From NCBI RefSeq assembly GCF_021730395.1, contig NC_069376.1, forward strand, positions 17,393,001 to 17,457,000: DNA of 64,000 nucleotides, in the 5' to 3' direction. Made by a program: the position numbers and the translations under genes. The notes under the pieces are model-generated. The model did not search any database. It worked only from the letters and a program-made list of their open reading frames with translations, and had not been told where the DNA came from. Source of the DNA: Mercenaria mercenaria (taxonomy: Eukaryota > Mollusca > Bivalvia > Venerida > Veneridae). How positions within the stretch are numbered: position 1 is the stretch's first letter; each line of letters opens with the position of its first letter. Positions 24,205 to 35,413 of this stretch are shown in pieces.

Positions 24205-24470
24205 TGGAATGACGTCACGTTAACGTGTGGTGACGTCAAACTTTTTGTTGCGATAAAGAATGAGCGATTCTATATTTTATCTACTGTTTCAGATTAAGGG
24301 CATATTAGAATCGAAATAATTTATAGTAAAACCGTGTTTTAACACTATTATACACTCGGGCGGTAATACATCGTACAAATAATTTCACTCGGGCTGCACC
24401 CTCGTGATATTATTACGCCCGACGTATAACCGCCTATCGTGAATAAATAGTGATAAAACAAAATTACATT
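24205..24470 (-). mobile_element. MITE with TGACGTCA palindromes and CTCGGGC core, copy 1
   Basis: It reads AATGACGTCACGTTAACGTG, GTGACGTCA, TTTTATCTACTGTTTCAGAT, TAGTAAAACCGTGTTTTAAC, then CACTCGGGCTGCACCCTCGT. The reverse complement of 49855-50190 contains the same blocks in the same order. The centre is palindromic. It abuts the 3' end of the LINE fragment. Confidence 0.65.
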
Positions 24471-24474
24471 AGTC

Positions 24475-24552
24475 AAAATGCGCGAATAACGTGAATTACA
24501 ATAGCCGAAATGCGCGAATAACATGAATTACAATAGCCGAAATGCGCGAATT
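24475..24552. repeat. 32-bp satellite, three units
   Basis: Units of GCGCGAATAACGTGAATTAC plus AATAGCCGAAAT, as in the main array downstream. Separated from it by about 250 bp of unique-looking DNA. Confidence 0.7.
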
Positions 24553-24805
24553 ATTGCTGTTTCATGATAAAATTATTCTGAATGTTTATATAAGAAAAGG
24601 AAAAAGGAGGGAGATGAAACGGAGAGAAGAGCCAACTCGTATATTCTATCGCTGTTTTCGTAACTACTAATCGAAAACAATGCAGAATTTTATCGCAACA
24701 TGAAATAAGTTTAAAGTATGATTTCAGTTTTTAATATTAATATTTTTAAACTTAAAACTATGTGAAAACCAGGTTCCGGTTGGAGTAGTTTTAGTTTAAT
24801 GTACA

Positions 24806-25640
24806 ATAGAATAACGTGAATTACAATAGCCTTAATGCGCAAATAACGTGAATTACAATAGCCGAAATGTGCGAATAACGTGAATTACAATAACCGAAAT
24901 GTGCGAATAACGTGAATTACAATAGCCTTAATGCACGAATAAGGTGAATTACAATAGCCTTAATGCGCGAATAACGTGAATAACAATAGCCGAAATGTGC
25001 GAATAACGTGAATTACAATAGCCGAAATGTGCGAATAACGTGAATTACAATAGCCTTAATGCGCGAATAACGTGAATTACAATAGCCTACAATGCCTTAA
25101 TGCGGGATAACGTGAATAACAATAGCCTTAATGCGCGAATAACGTGAATTACAATAGCCTTAATGCGCGAATAACGTGAATTACAATAGTCTAAATGCGC
25201 GAATAACGTGAATAACAATAGCCTTAATGCGCGAATAACGTGAATAACAATAGCCGAAATGTGCGAATAACGTGAATTACAATAGCCTTAATGCGCAAAT
25301 AACGTGAATAACAATAGCCGAATTGTGCGAATAACGTGAATTACAATAGCCGAAATGTGCGAATAACGTGAATTACAATAGCCTTAATGCGCAAATAACG
25401 TGAATTACAATAGCCTTAACGCGCGAATAACGTGAATTACAATAGCCGAAATGTGCGAATAACGTGAATAACAAAAGCCTTATGCGCGAATACCCTGAAT
25501 TACATACCAAAAGTGCAATAACTTCATTACAAAGCCTAATGCCGATCCTAATTACAATAGCCCCAAGGGGCGAATAACGTGAAAACAATAGCCAAAATGT
25601 GCGAATAACTAAAAACAATAGCCAAATTGCCGGAATGGCC
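24806..25640. repeat. 32-bp satellite, main array
   Basis: About 26 tandem units of GCGCGAATAACGTGAATTAC + AATAGCC(G/T)(A/T)AAT. Two variants alternate (CCGAAATGTGCG and CCTTAATGCGCG). From about 25480 the units become ragged with small deletions, and the array runs into the ~150-bp block. No function evident. Confidence 0.85.
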
Positions 25641-25659
25641 GTCAAAAACTGGCTAGTCT

Positions 25660-27584
25660 AAAAATAAAAAACCTTGGACCCTTAGAGGCCAAAATTTTCA
25701 ATGGACTTCATGAAAATTGGCAAATTTTCCCTTGATAATTGCAATTTCGAAACTGGGTTTCACATGGGGTTAAAAACTAGGTCAGTAGATCAAAAAATAG
25801 AAAACCTTGTGACCTCTCTAGAGGCCAATTTCATGAGATCTTCATGAAATTGGTCAGAATTTCACCTTGATGATATCTAGGTCAAGTTCGAAACTGGGTC
25901 AGTGGGGTAAAAAACTAGTCAGTAGGTCAAAAAAATAGAAAAACCTGTGACCTCTCTAGAGGCCATATTTATCAAGGATCTCATAAAAATTTGGGTGAGA
26001 ATGTTCACCTTGATGAATCAGGTCAATTTTTGAACGGGGTCACGTGCGGTCAAAAACTAGGTCAGTAGATCAAAAATAGGAAAACCTTGTGCCCTTTCTC
26101 TAGAGGCGATATTTTTCAATGGATCTTCATAAAAATTGGTCAGAGTGTTTACCTTGAAGATATCTAGGTCAAGTTCGAAACTGGGTCACGTGGGGTTAAA
26201 AACTAGGTCATAGATCTAAAAATAGAAAAACCTTGTGACCTCCCCTAAGGCATATATTTCATAAGATCTTCATAAAAATTTGGCAGAATTTTTCACCTTG
26301 ATGATATCTAGGTCAAGTTCGAAACTGGGTCACGTGGGTTAAAAAAACTGGGGCAGTAGGTCTAAAAATAGAAAAACCTTGTGACCTCTCTAAGGCCATA
26401 TTTTTCATGAGATCTTCATGAATATTGGTCAGAATGTTTACCTTGATGAATCTGGGTCAAGTTCGAAACGGGGTCACGTAGGGTCAAAAACTAGGTCATT
26501 AGTCTAAAAATAAAAAAAACCTTGTGACCTCTCTAGAGGCCATATTTCTCAATGGATCTTCAAAAAAAATTGGTCAGAATGTTCACCTTGATGATATCTA
26601 GGCCCAAGTTCGAAACTGGGTCACGTGGGGTTAAAAACTAGGTCAGTAGATCTAAAAATAGAAAAACCTTGTGACCTCTCTAAGGCCATATTTTTCATGA
26701 GATTTTTCATGAATATTGGTCAGAATGTTTCACCTTGATGATATCTAGATAAAGTTCGAAACTGGTCATGTGGGGTTAAAAACTAGGTCATAGTTCTAAA
26801 AATAGAAAAACCTTGTGACCTCTCTAAGGCCATATTTATCAATGGATCTTCATGAAATTGTCAGAATGTTCATCTTGATGATATCTAGGTCAAGTTTGAA
26901 ACTGGGTCACGTGCGGTCAAAAACTAGTCAGTAGAACTAAAAATAGGAAAACCTTGTGACCCTCTAAGGCATATTTTTCAATGGATCTTAAAGAAAATTG
27001 GTCAGTGTTTACCTTGAAGATATCTAGGTCAAGTTCGAAACTGGGTCACGTGGGGTTAAAAACTAGGTCAGTAGGTCTAAAAATAAAAAAAAACCTTGTG
27101 ACCTCTCTAGAGGCCATATTTCTCAAGGGATCTTCATGAAAATTGGTGAGAATGTTCCGCTTAAAGAAATCTAGATCAGGTTTGTAACTGGGTCATGTGC
27201 GGCCCAAAAACTAGGTCAGTAGGTCGAAAAAAAAGAAAAACCTTGTGACCTCTCTAGAGGCCATATTTTTCACGAGATCTTCATAAAAATTGGTGAGAAT
27301 GTTCACCTTGATGATATCTAGACAAGTTTAAAGTGGTCACGTGCCTTCAAAAACTAGGCCATTAGGTAAATAATAGAAAAACCTTGTGACCTCTCTAGAG
27401 GCCATATTTTTCAATGGATTTTCATGAAAATTGGTCAGAATTTTTTATCTTGATGATATCTAGGTCACATGTGCTCAAAAACTAGGTCACTATGTCAAAT
27501 AATAGAAATAATGACGTCATACTCAGTTCAACACTGGGTCATGTGGGGATAGGTGAGCGATTCAGGACCATCATGGTCCTCTTG
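25660..27584 (+). repeat. ~145-bp tandem block with Helitron-like 3' end
   Basis: Roughly 13 degenerate units, each with AAACTAGGTCAGTAG, AACCTTGTGACCTCTCTAGA, GGCCATATTTTTCA, TTGGTCAGAATGTTCACC and CTAGGTCAAGTTCGAAACTG. It ends GGTGAGCGATTCAGGACCAT / CATGGTCCTCTTG, the same hairpin terminus style as 2423-3616. The 5' terminus is not visible. Single-base gaps are very frequent, which may be decay or poor consensus. Confidence 0.7.
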
Positions 27585-27700
27585 TTTAGCAGATACCATG
27601 ATAAAGGTTCGTCATATAGCAGTTTTTATTTCCAATATGTTTCATTGTAATTCAGAAATGTTATGAATCCAGACACTTTTTAAACTGACTAAAAAATGTA

Positions 27701-27904
27701 TTTACCTTCACATGCTGGACATAATTGATTCTGACTTTGCAACCAGTGCAGATCAAGATAAGACTGCACATCTGTGTATTCTGAACATAATCTGCACTGT
27801 TGAGTCAGTTTATTTAGGTAAGCATTCATTTTCACTGTTAATAACTCTGTCAAAACTGAAAGCTGGACAAGCACATTAAAGAATTTTAGTATGGGAAGGG
27901 TTTA
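27701..27904. mobile_element. MITE, family A (diverged)
   Basis: Starts TTTACCTTCACATGCTGGAC and ends ATGGGAAGGGTTTAAT, inverted-like. The middle has AAGACTGCACATCTGTGTAT and AATCTGCACTGTTGAGTCAG as in 5457-5662. The 61-codon minus-strand ORF inside is not a gene. Confidence 0.55.
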
Positions 27905-28189
27905 ATTTAATTATATGCTTATGACAATTAAAAGGGTTATAAAAACTTCCTTAGCAAATCTGAAAGAAAGTGCAGGGAAGCATTGCCCTGCAGCAACTTA
28001 CATTTCTACCAAGTTTAATTAAAATCCTCCTATTCTTACTTGGAAGGACAGAAAACGGTTAAACCACAATGATATTTACATGAAAAAAGGACTATACCTC
28101 TTGTCGTACTAATACAATTTGACAAGCGTTTCCCTATGCGGAGTTAAATTTCAAATTCTACATGTTTTATATAATTACTCCACATCATG

Positions 28190-28275
28190 AATTGATATAG
28201 TTTTGGGTGGATGAAAAGTTGGCAGTCCAGACAAAGCCACAGCTAATTCCTCTGCCTTCACGGGTAGACAGAAAT
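28190..28275 (-). pseudogene. Exon-like fragment (unrecognised)
   Basis: After a possible acceptor GGTTTTTAG the minus strand reads HFCLPVKAEELAVALSGLPT then FHPPKTISIHD. The composition is protein-like but no clear donor follows. It may belong with the fragments at 29040, 31390, 32075 and 33725 to one decayed or low-expressed gene. Low confidence. Confidence 0.25.
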
Positions 28276-28879
28276 GTGCTAAAAACCATTAAGAAACAAC
28301 AAAGTAAATAAGTGCTACAAGATTTATTTTATAATACTCAGTTTTTAAACTGTGTACATGAAATTTCATCCTCCTTTATATGCTGTCCTCTGTTATCTGA
28401 AGTAAAAAAGAAAAAAAGAACATAGTGTTGAAAATCTATCTTTTTTGTACTTTTTTTTAAATACGGCATAAAGGCTTGCGACTTAATTGCACATTTCATG
28501 CAAATCAAAGAAGGGAATTAAATAGTGGTGTGAATGTGACTTGATAGATATAAAACTGTGTGTTTTAAATCAAATTAAAGGAAATGAAATAATTTGAAAT
28601 TACTGTTGTTGCATAAAACTATGAATACAAGGTAAAGATCTGTTTAAAAGATTTGATATCAGGCTAGCTATAATGTAATTTTGTCACTGATCAAAACGCT
28701 TTCCTTTGTTGATATCATATATCTCGTATGGGTAATTGGATTTTATCATTGTAGACAAAAGAGAGGTATAATAAATAAATGCTTATTGTTAACCTTTAAT
28801 AAATATTAATAAAATTTTTCCCATTTAAAGTACAGTAAATTTAAACTGTTCTGTAAAAAGATCCAGGATCCAGACAAGT

Positions 28880-29042
28880 CATTCTTTTCTGCCAGTGTCT
28901 TGGGTTGCTAACTTAAAAAACTCCTCTTGCACAGCAAGGGTTTTCACTTGCTGCTCTGCAACCTTCCCTGACTTCTCCAGAGTGCAGTGTTTTCTTCATA
29001 GAAGTTTAACTGAGCCTCTTCTAACTCAGTCAATGATCTAAT
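28880..29042 (-). pseudogene. Exon-like fragment, coiled-coil-like, with a one-base frame break
   Basis: After the acceptor TTTATTTCATTAG the minus strand reads SLTELEEAQLNFYEENTAL. A different frame then continues EKSGKVAEQQVKTLAVQEEF and FKLATQDTGRKE to a stop. The amphipathic, Glu/Gln-rich style resembles the tail of Myb/SANT-like DNA-binding proteins associated with Harbinger transposons. The one-base shift near 28980 could be real decay or a consensus error. Assignment is tentative. Confidence 0.3.
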
Positions 29043-29099
29043 GAAATAAAACAAGAAACAACTTAAAGGGGGTCAATCACATTTAAACAACATTTAATG

Positions 29100-29740
29100 A
29101 CATTTTTTACTTTTGTATATTCTGGAGAGAATTATTAAGGAACAAAAAGACCAATTACAAAGAGTTAGATTCCTATTTGAAATGTATATTTTATTTTTTT
29201 TTTTATAAAATTTTGTAATTACTCCCCTTTAATATGAAAGTATATAAAAAAGCTGGGTATTTTTTTTTATTTCGATACAATGCCCTAGTTTTACATTTGC
29301 ATTGATAGACAATCAACTATTGAACAATCTGAATCAAAATGCAAGTTTAAAAGCTGTGTGCAGCTTCTGAATTCATTTATTTCCAATCTATCTTGGTTGC
29401 GCAACCAAGATAGGAAAAGGGAGGAATAAAAAATTTCAAACTTGCTTTTCTAATGAATTCCATCTAAATACATAATTTTTAATGCAAATATTTTACAAAT
29501 ATATTACAATATGTCAATATTTTAAAACATTTCCTTCGGCAAAGTATGTTTTTTTCAAATTTAAAACTTATGATAAAATAACTCTATCTTGGTTGGGCAA
29601 CCAGGATAGGAAAAGAAATTTTAAAAATACCTCCAGTGAAAATCTAATTTGTATTAAGTTTGAGTGAACGTAAATGAGTGAAAAATGATCAGATGCTAAA
29701 GTTTCGAACAAATCCGTTACATGGCCAAAATCGATTATCC
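29100..29740. repeat. Dispersed repeat, copy 2 of 2, with two palindromes
   Basis: Copy of the 21660-22080 repeat. It holds an exact 26-bp palindrome at 29388-29413 (half-site CTATCTTGGTTGC) and a degenerate version at 29584-29609. Both are followed by GAAAAG. Confidence 0.5.
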
Positions 29741-29930
29741 ACCTTTAAGTAAACACTACAAAAGATAATCATATCTTAATGACATAGCCAACTTTCAATG
29801 CAACACTAAGTTATTTCTCTCAAACAAAATTTCAACAATAAGGGCCCCTAAAAGATGTCCTAGTTACAATGTAGTTAAGTTCATATTCAGTGAAATTTTT
29901 TATTGATAAACCTTAAATTCCCCATCATTA

Positions 29931-31030
29931 TCCCCCCACAAAACAAAGTTTGGGGGGGGTATATAGGAGTGAGCTTGGCGGTGGGTCGGCCTGTTGGTTT
30001 TGCATGGTTTCCAAAAGATAACTCAAGAAAGGCTTGACCAATTTAAAATTTTGGTATACAGGTGTAACATCAAAAAATACAGGTAAAGTTCTACTTTGAG
30101 GTCTGTAGGTAAAAGGGGTAAAGGGTCACAGGGACTGGGAACAGTTAAGGGGTTTCCGGATGATAACTTGAGAACGTTTGGGCCTAGGATCAAAATTTTT
30201 GGTAACACAGGTGTAACACATAAAAGCAGGTCAAGTTCCACTTTGAGGTATGTAGGTCAAAGGTCAAGGTCACATTGATCAAAACATTTAAAATGGTTTT
30301 CCGGATGATATCTTAGACCGCTTGAGCCTAGGATCATAAACTGAAATGCAGGTCGGGTTTGACTTTGAGATCTGTAGGTCAAAGGTCAAGGTCACAGGAC
30401 TCGGAACAGTTAAATGGTTTCCGGATGATAACTTGAGAAGGGCTTGGGCCTAGGATCATAAATTTGGTACACATGTGTAACATCATGAAATACAGGTCAA
30501 GTTGTACTTGAGGTCAGTAATCAAATGTCAAGGTCACAGTGACTTGGAACAGTTAAACAGTTTCTGGAAGATACTTGAGAATGCTTGGGCCTAGGATCAT
30601 GAAAACTGATAGGGAGGTTGGTTATGACTAGCAGATGACACCTATTGAGTTTGAGGTCAGTAGGTCACAGGTCAAGGTCACAGTGACCCGGAAACATTTA
30701 AAACAGTTTTCGGACAAAAACTTGAGAATGCTTGGGACTAGTATCAAGAAACTTAATCTGGGGGTTGGTCATGTCAAGCAATGACCCATTTTGACTTGAG
30801 TTAAAAAGGGTCAAAGGTCATTTAAACCTGTTATGGACAATAACTTGAGAACGCTTGGGGGGGAGGATCATGAAACTTTATAGGGAGGTTGATCATAAAT
30901 AGCAGATACCTCTAATGATTTTTTTGGTCATAGGTAAAAGGGTCAAGCAAGTTCGGCCTAAAAACCGCTTAGTTTCTGTGACAATTCATATTGTGGGAGT
31001 AAAAATTCGTCACTCCTGTGACAACTCTAG
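29931..31030 (+). mobile_element. Helitron-like element with full terminal signature
   Basis: Left boundary ...CATTA|TCCCCCC. Right end GTCAC-TCCT-GTGAC hairpin (31009-31022), then AACTCTAG followed by T. So it has A|TC at the 5' end, and a hairpin a few bases from CTAG|T at the 3' end, the textbook Helitron layout. Inside are about seven ~130-bp degenerate units (GGATGATAACTTGAGAA, GGCCTAGGATCA, GTCAAAGGTCAAGGTCACA). It encodes no Rep/helicase, so it is non-autonomous. The size is 1,100 bp. Confidence 0.75.
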
Positions 31031-31049
31031 TTTAACCTATTTTACATAA

Positions 31050-31325
31050 AAGATCCAAAAGCGCAGACCCGTAAGAGAACATTATGACATCAATTATGAT
31101 GCCAAATTGCCACATGACGTCTATATTACATTTCTCCGCAGGAAAAAAAGTCCAGCATAATATTTATTTAAGGTATGTCAATAAGCATTCAGAATGAAAA
31201 TAATCAAGGCCTTCTTGTGATTTATCCTCTCATTTACCAAGGTTTAGAGTTCAGATGCTTCATTAGTTAACTGTGGGAAATAGACGATAAACCACTCGAA
31301 GTCACTGATAGTTTGTTAAAAAGTA
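31050..31325. mobile_element. Foldback/MITE element, diverged copy of 10442-10765
   Basis: Shared phrases in order: GCCAAATTGCCACATGACGT, AAGTCCAGCATAATATTTAT, GTCAATAAGCAT, ATCAAGGCCTTCTTGTGATT, TTCAGATGCTTCA, GACGATAAACCACTCGAAG. It lies immediately after the Helitron-like element. The inverted right arm is more eroded than in the first copy. Confidence 0.55.
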
Positions 31326-31329
31326 AAAA

Positions 31330-31395
31330 TACCTTTCCTCTTCTTGCTGTCTCTCACTTCATCTACAACTTCTTTCTGCTTTTAACCTGCAATAC
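31330..31395 (-). pseudogene. Exon-like fragment (unrecognised)
   Basis: Minus strand: acceptor TATTGCAG, a short Lys/Glu-rich stretch (KQKEVVDEVRDSKKRK in one frame) and donor AAAG|GTATTT. Exon-like only by its splice sites and composition. Confidence 0.2.
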
Positions 31396-32920
31396 AACAT
31401 TTTCATTCAGAGTTCTTTTACAAAAAAGGACATTTGGAAGATACAGACTGTTAAGTTATTGCATGAATTCCAAGAACATGGAATGATATTAGGTCCTTAT
31501 CAGATGGAATCCTCTTTCATAGAGATCAGTTTTTTTCGGGATGGAATTATATTTTCCCACAGTTTTACATTAACAAGCTATGACGTCAAATTTATTATCA
31601 GACATGTTAACTCAATTTGCAAGATATTGAAAAAAAAGTCTCATATATATGGCTATACCTATATATAAACACTGACATGTAAAAGAAGAAATTGTGTCTC
31701 TTGAATGAGACGCCACATATGTTGAATGGGCCCTTAAAACTTTAAATAATTCATCTTTTGCTTGGGCATTTTGTACCATTGCTTTCTAATCCTTAACAAC
31801 AAACTAAATGTGAACATAGCTGAATTTTGGGGGATTCGTAAAGGGACTTTCATTTCCACCTGACATTTTTCTGCTTGCAAAGCATCTAACTAAATAATAT
31901 GTACTTTTTAAATTTTAGAGCCATTCTCAATCAAAGGACAGCCCTTGATAACATTATATAGATACCGTACATGAATAGTACTTGGGTGGATTACCACTGT
32001 CTCCTCCCCCTCCACCTGCACAACGGGCTCACTCGTACTTGGTTGCACACGGTTTCCTTGACACCTATTGATAGTGGGTAATAAATATTTACCTTAAAAG
32101 TGAATGACAGACAAAGATATATAATTCATTTTATTTCATCTCTTAAAAATATAATATAATCACTGGAGTTTGAAACTCAGCCAATAAGACCATGGAAGAC
32201 TGTCATCAAGAAAATAATATATACCCACTTTATACAAAATAAACACTTTATACAAACACTTAATAATGACCTGTGTTTTTACTGTATGCAGACATTTTAT
32301 TTCCCCAATGAAGGGGTAACTAAATGTCTAAACTTTGGAATTGAAATATCGAAGAAACCTTTTGAAGTTGTGTATACTTTTACATATATATGAAGTCTTT
32401 CTTTTTGGTAGAATTTCAAACTCATGTGATATAATGCAATTCTCGTTCAGCTTTCGAATTATTAGACGAAATCCTCTTAAGTAGTTGAATGAGGGAAAGA
32501 TGAAACAGTTACAGCATGTAACTTAAATAGAAATGAAAAGAGTATATCTATAGTTAAACCTGTATTAAGATTAAAAAGTGGCAACTTATACAATTGCTTC
32601 TTAAAAAAGGACATAAAACATAGTAAAAAGTATCATCGATTGATAAAGATGAATGGATGTTTAATCTTGGTGACCACAAACACAAGTTAAAAACCCTCTG
32701 TAACTCTGTAAATTAATTTCATACTATAAAAATTAAAAGTAAATGCAAATGCTTCCTGTTAATTTGAAATTTAAATGTTTCAGCTGAATATACTCCGATG
32801 GGTTAAGTGCAGTTCTATTTCTAGTACTTTTAAACTTGCACCTATAAAGTTGTTTTAAAATTTAAAATGGGTTGTTTATATGACAACTGTCAAGACAATA
32901 ACAAAATACCAAATGAAATA
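31396..32920. other. AT-rich DNA with one weak exon-like stretch
   Basis: The only protein-like piece is on the minus strand at about 32075-31985 (INRCQGNRVQPSTSEPVVQV then EGEETVVIHPSTI). It has no clear acceptor or donor. The rest shows no gene or repeat that I can support. Confidence 0.3.
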
Positions 32921-33158
32921 TTTGAGCCACGCCATGAGAAAACCAACATAGTGGATTTGCGATCAGCATGTATACAGACCAGCATGTGCATCCGCGCAGT
33001 CTGGTCAGGATCCATGCTATTCCCTTTTAACGCCTATTTCAATTTAGGGGAAACTGTTAGCAAACAGCACGGAGCCGACAAGACTGCATAGATGCACAGG
33101 CTGGTCTGGATCCATGCTGGTCACAAAGCCACTATGTTTTGTTCTCATGGCGCAGCTT
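32921..33158. mobile_element. Palindromic MITE, family B, copy 1
   Basis: The left end TTTGAGCCACGCCATGAGAA is mirrored by the right end TTCTCATGGCGCAGCT. Inner arms AGTGGATTTGCGATCAGCAT and ATGCTGGTCACAAAGCCACT also pair. Internal GCGCAGTCTGGTCAGGATCC / AGGCTGGTCTGGATCC arms are inverted. The same family is at 40172-40392. Confidence 0.75.
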
Positions 33159-33599
33159 ATTTGTTAATTTACCCTTTACCAGTAAAGGAGTTTTTTAATT
33201 TACACACTCCAACATATGATTTGTTATCTATATTCCTTTATTTGAAAAAAAAATTCAAAGCTGTTCAAATGCTACAACCTTCAGCATTCTTTTTGAAAAT
33301 GTCCTGTCCATCATTGAGTCCATCTATTACGGGAGAAGGTATTACTGATATTATCTGGAAAAAGCAGAAAGAATGGAGTACAATCATAAAATTCTTTTAA
33401 CAGGGTTAAGTTAAGACTACAGAAACTTCAAAATTTTCTTCTCAATAATTGTACCTTTTGCTCCTTTCAGCTATTGTAATAATGTTGGTGATTTGTTCTT
33501 AGCTTTTGAATATTATTTCCCAATTATCATTAATATTAAAATACAAGAAAAAAATAAGCATCCTCAAGGATTCCTCAATGAAACACTCTTTAAAAATTT
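33159..33599. other. No feature seen
   Basis: An ORF running from the MITE to 33400 has no recognisable protein features. I do not call it. Confidence 0.4.
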
Positions 33600-33725
33600 T
33601 AAAATTACCAATCTTTGATACCTCTCTTCCAATCTCTCAGTGAATTCACTGCCCCACCTCCACCTGTCTTCCCCATTTCCTTCCTCCTGATCTGCTCCTT
33701 CTTCTTTGTCTGACTCTACATAAGA
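33600..33725 (-). pseudogene. Exon-like acidic fragment
   Basis: Minus strand reads VESDKEEGADQEEGNGEDRW then RWGSEFTERLEERYQRL, with a possible acceptor upstream (TTACAATG-type, weak) and GTATCAAAG as a possible donor. The acidic lead into WxxEFTxxLEERYQ loosely recalls the start of a Myb/SANT-like domain. Tentative; could be part of the minus-strand fragment series down to 28190. Confidence 0.25.
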
Positions 33726-33867
33726 CATTGTAATGAATGTTTTGAAATATAATGTTAACAAAAAATATATAAAACATATATTTTATTGCCAGGCCAGTTA
33801 GCGAATCAGTTTCACACAGGAAGTTGAAACTTTTAATTCTAGATGAGGGTTTAAAACTGGGATCCAC

Positions 33868-35127
33868 TGTATGGTTTTCTATATATAGTTGAGTAAAATT
33901 ATTAAATGAGGAACAAAGAGCTAAAGAAATAGATCTTTTGTAATAAGACTGACCCCCCCAGAGAATTTCTGTATTTTATAATTCCTCATCAATTTTTAGA
34001 TGATGAAATGAAATTCAAAGAGTATACCTTCAAATCCTTCCATTTTTTCAAACACCCCTCTACCGACCTGTCGACCCCCCCAAACTGTTAATTCTGGAAG
34101 AAAATATAAAAGGTCCGATATTTTAAAAGAGTGCATTGGGTACAAACTGAAGGTCAAACTTAGTATTTTATCTACTTATAAATCTGACCATACAAAAATA
34201 TAAAAATACTATAATATAATTGGTGCAAAACTATTGTAAGTATATATAAATAAAGAACAAGATACAATAGTTTTGCGCCAAGCCCTCGTATTGGTTTAAT
34301 TGTAAAAAAAAACAAAAGTCAGCTAGTGTAGTCCAAATTTAAAAAATCAGTCAGAGCTTATGTTGTTTTGTTATATCTTATATGCCTTGTTGACTTAAAA
34401 TAACCTATCTTGTCTTGGGCTTTTCTTGTCTTGTATTTATACATGACACTTTCAAGTTTGTTTTATTATAACTGATTACATAATTCTATAATTCATCGGT
34501 CATTTGTAATCTATCTGAACAGTGTTTGGTTCACAAACACAAATTACAGCATTTGCAAATGAAGAAATCAGTATGCCTCTTCTCTCGATTCAGATCTCGA
34601 ACCTTCGCTTTTGAAGATTAGCATGCAGGCAGCTATTTATTGATTTTAAATTTTTGCATGTTGTGGGAAAACCATGATAGTTAAAAGGAATGAAAAATAT
34701 ATACATATGTGGTAGCATATGTGGTAGCCTACAGACTTATTTGGTTTCAATGAGACAAACCCGGCTGGCTATTTCATTGGACGGGTGTCGACACAAGCCC
34801 AAGACTGGCCATCCGAAACTAGCTAAACCAAACTTGCATTGTATTAAGAAATTATTTGCACAACACTACTGTAATCCTTATAATTTTTAGCCTTACTCAT
34901 TTGACTTATCAGGGTGACTTATTTTAGGATATGTACTTACAACGACTGTCCGAATTTCTGGGTTGTCCCAAATTCTGGGTCGCAAACCAGTATATATTAT
35001 AGATATCCATGTAGTAAATTAAAACGATATTTTAAGTGGTCATCCTTCTAAGACGTGAAGGGACGGCGACAGTCAAAAGGCAGTTATTAATCATACTGTA
35101 TACGCTATTTAAAAGCATTTGTTCAGC
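33868..35127. other. AT-rich DNA with a small foldback
   Basis: An inverted repeat TTGGTGCAAAACTATTGTA / TACAATAGTTTTGCGCCAA lies at about 34220-34283 with a ~27-bp loop. A 66-codon ORF at 34690-34890 is unrecognised. Nothing else supported. Confidence 0.45.
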
Positions 35128-35413
35128 AAGGGGCCTCCGTGGGGAGTGGTTAAGGTCGCTGACTTCAAATCACTTTCCCCTCATCGATGTGGGTTTGAGC
35201 CTCACCGGGGGGTTGAATTTCTTCTGTGAAGAAGCCATCCAGCTGGCTTACAGAGAAGAAAAACCATCCTGCTGGCTTACAGAAGGTCGGTGGTTCTACC
35301 CCGGTGCCCGCTTGTGTGATGCACGGAGGGCACCTGGAGTCTTCCTCCACCAAAAAAGCTGGAAGTCGCCATATGACCTATCATGTGCTGGGGCGACGTT
35401 AAATAAAAAAAAA
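35128..35413 (+). mobile_element. tRNA-derived SINE, family 2, copy 1
   Basis: Head GGGGCCTCCGTGGGGAGTGG TTAAGG and B box GGGTTTGAGCCTC. The body holds GAAGCCATCCAGCTGGCTTA and AAGTCGCCATATGACCTATC, and the tail GCGACGTTAAATAAAA. It is flanked by TGTTCAGC at 35120-35127 and 35414-35421, a likely target-site duplication. An internal stretch (CCATCCAGCTGGCTTACAGA-type) is partly duplicated compared with 61611-61874. Confidence 0.85.

Noticed and set aside
25373-25645. 90-codon minus-strand ORF
   Set aside because: Generated by the 32-bp satellite.
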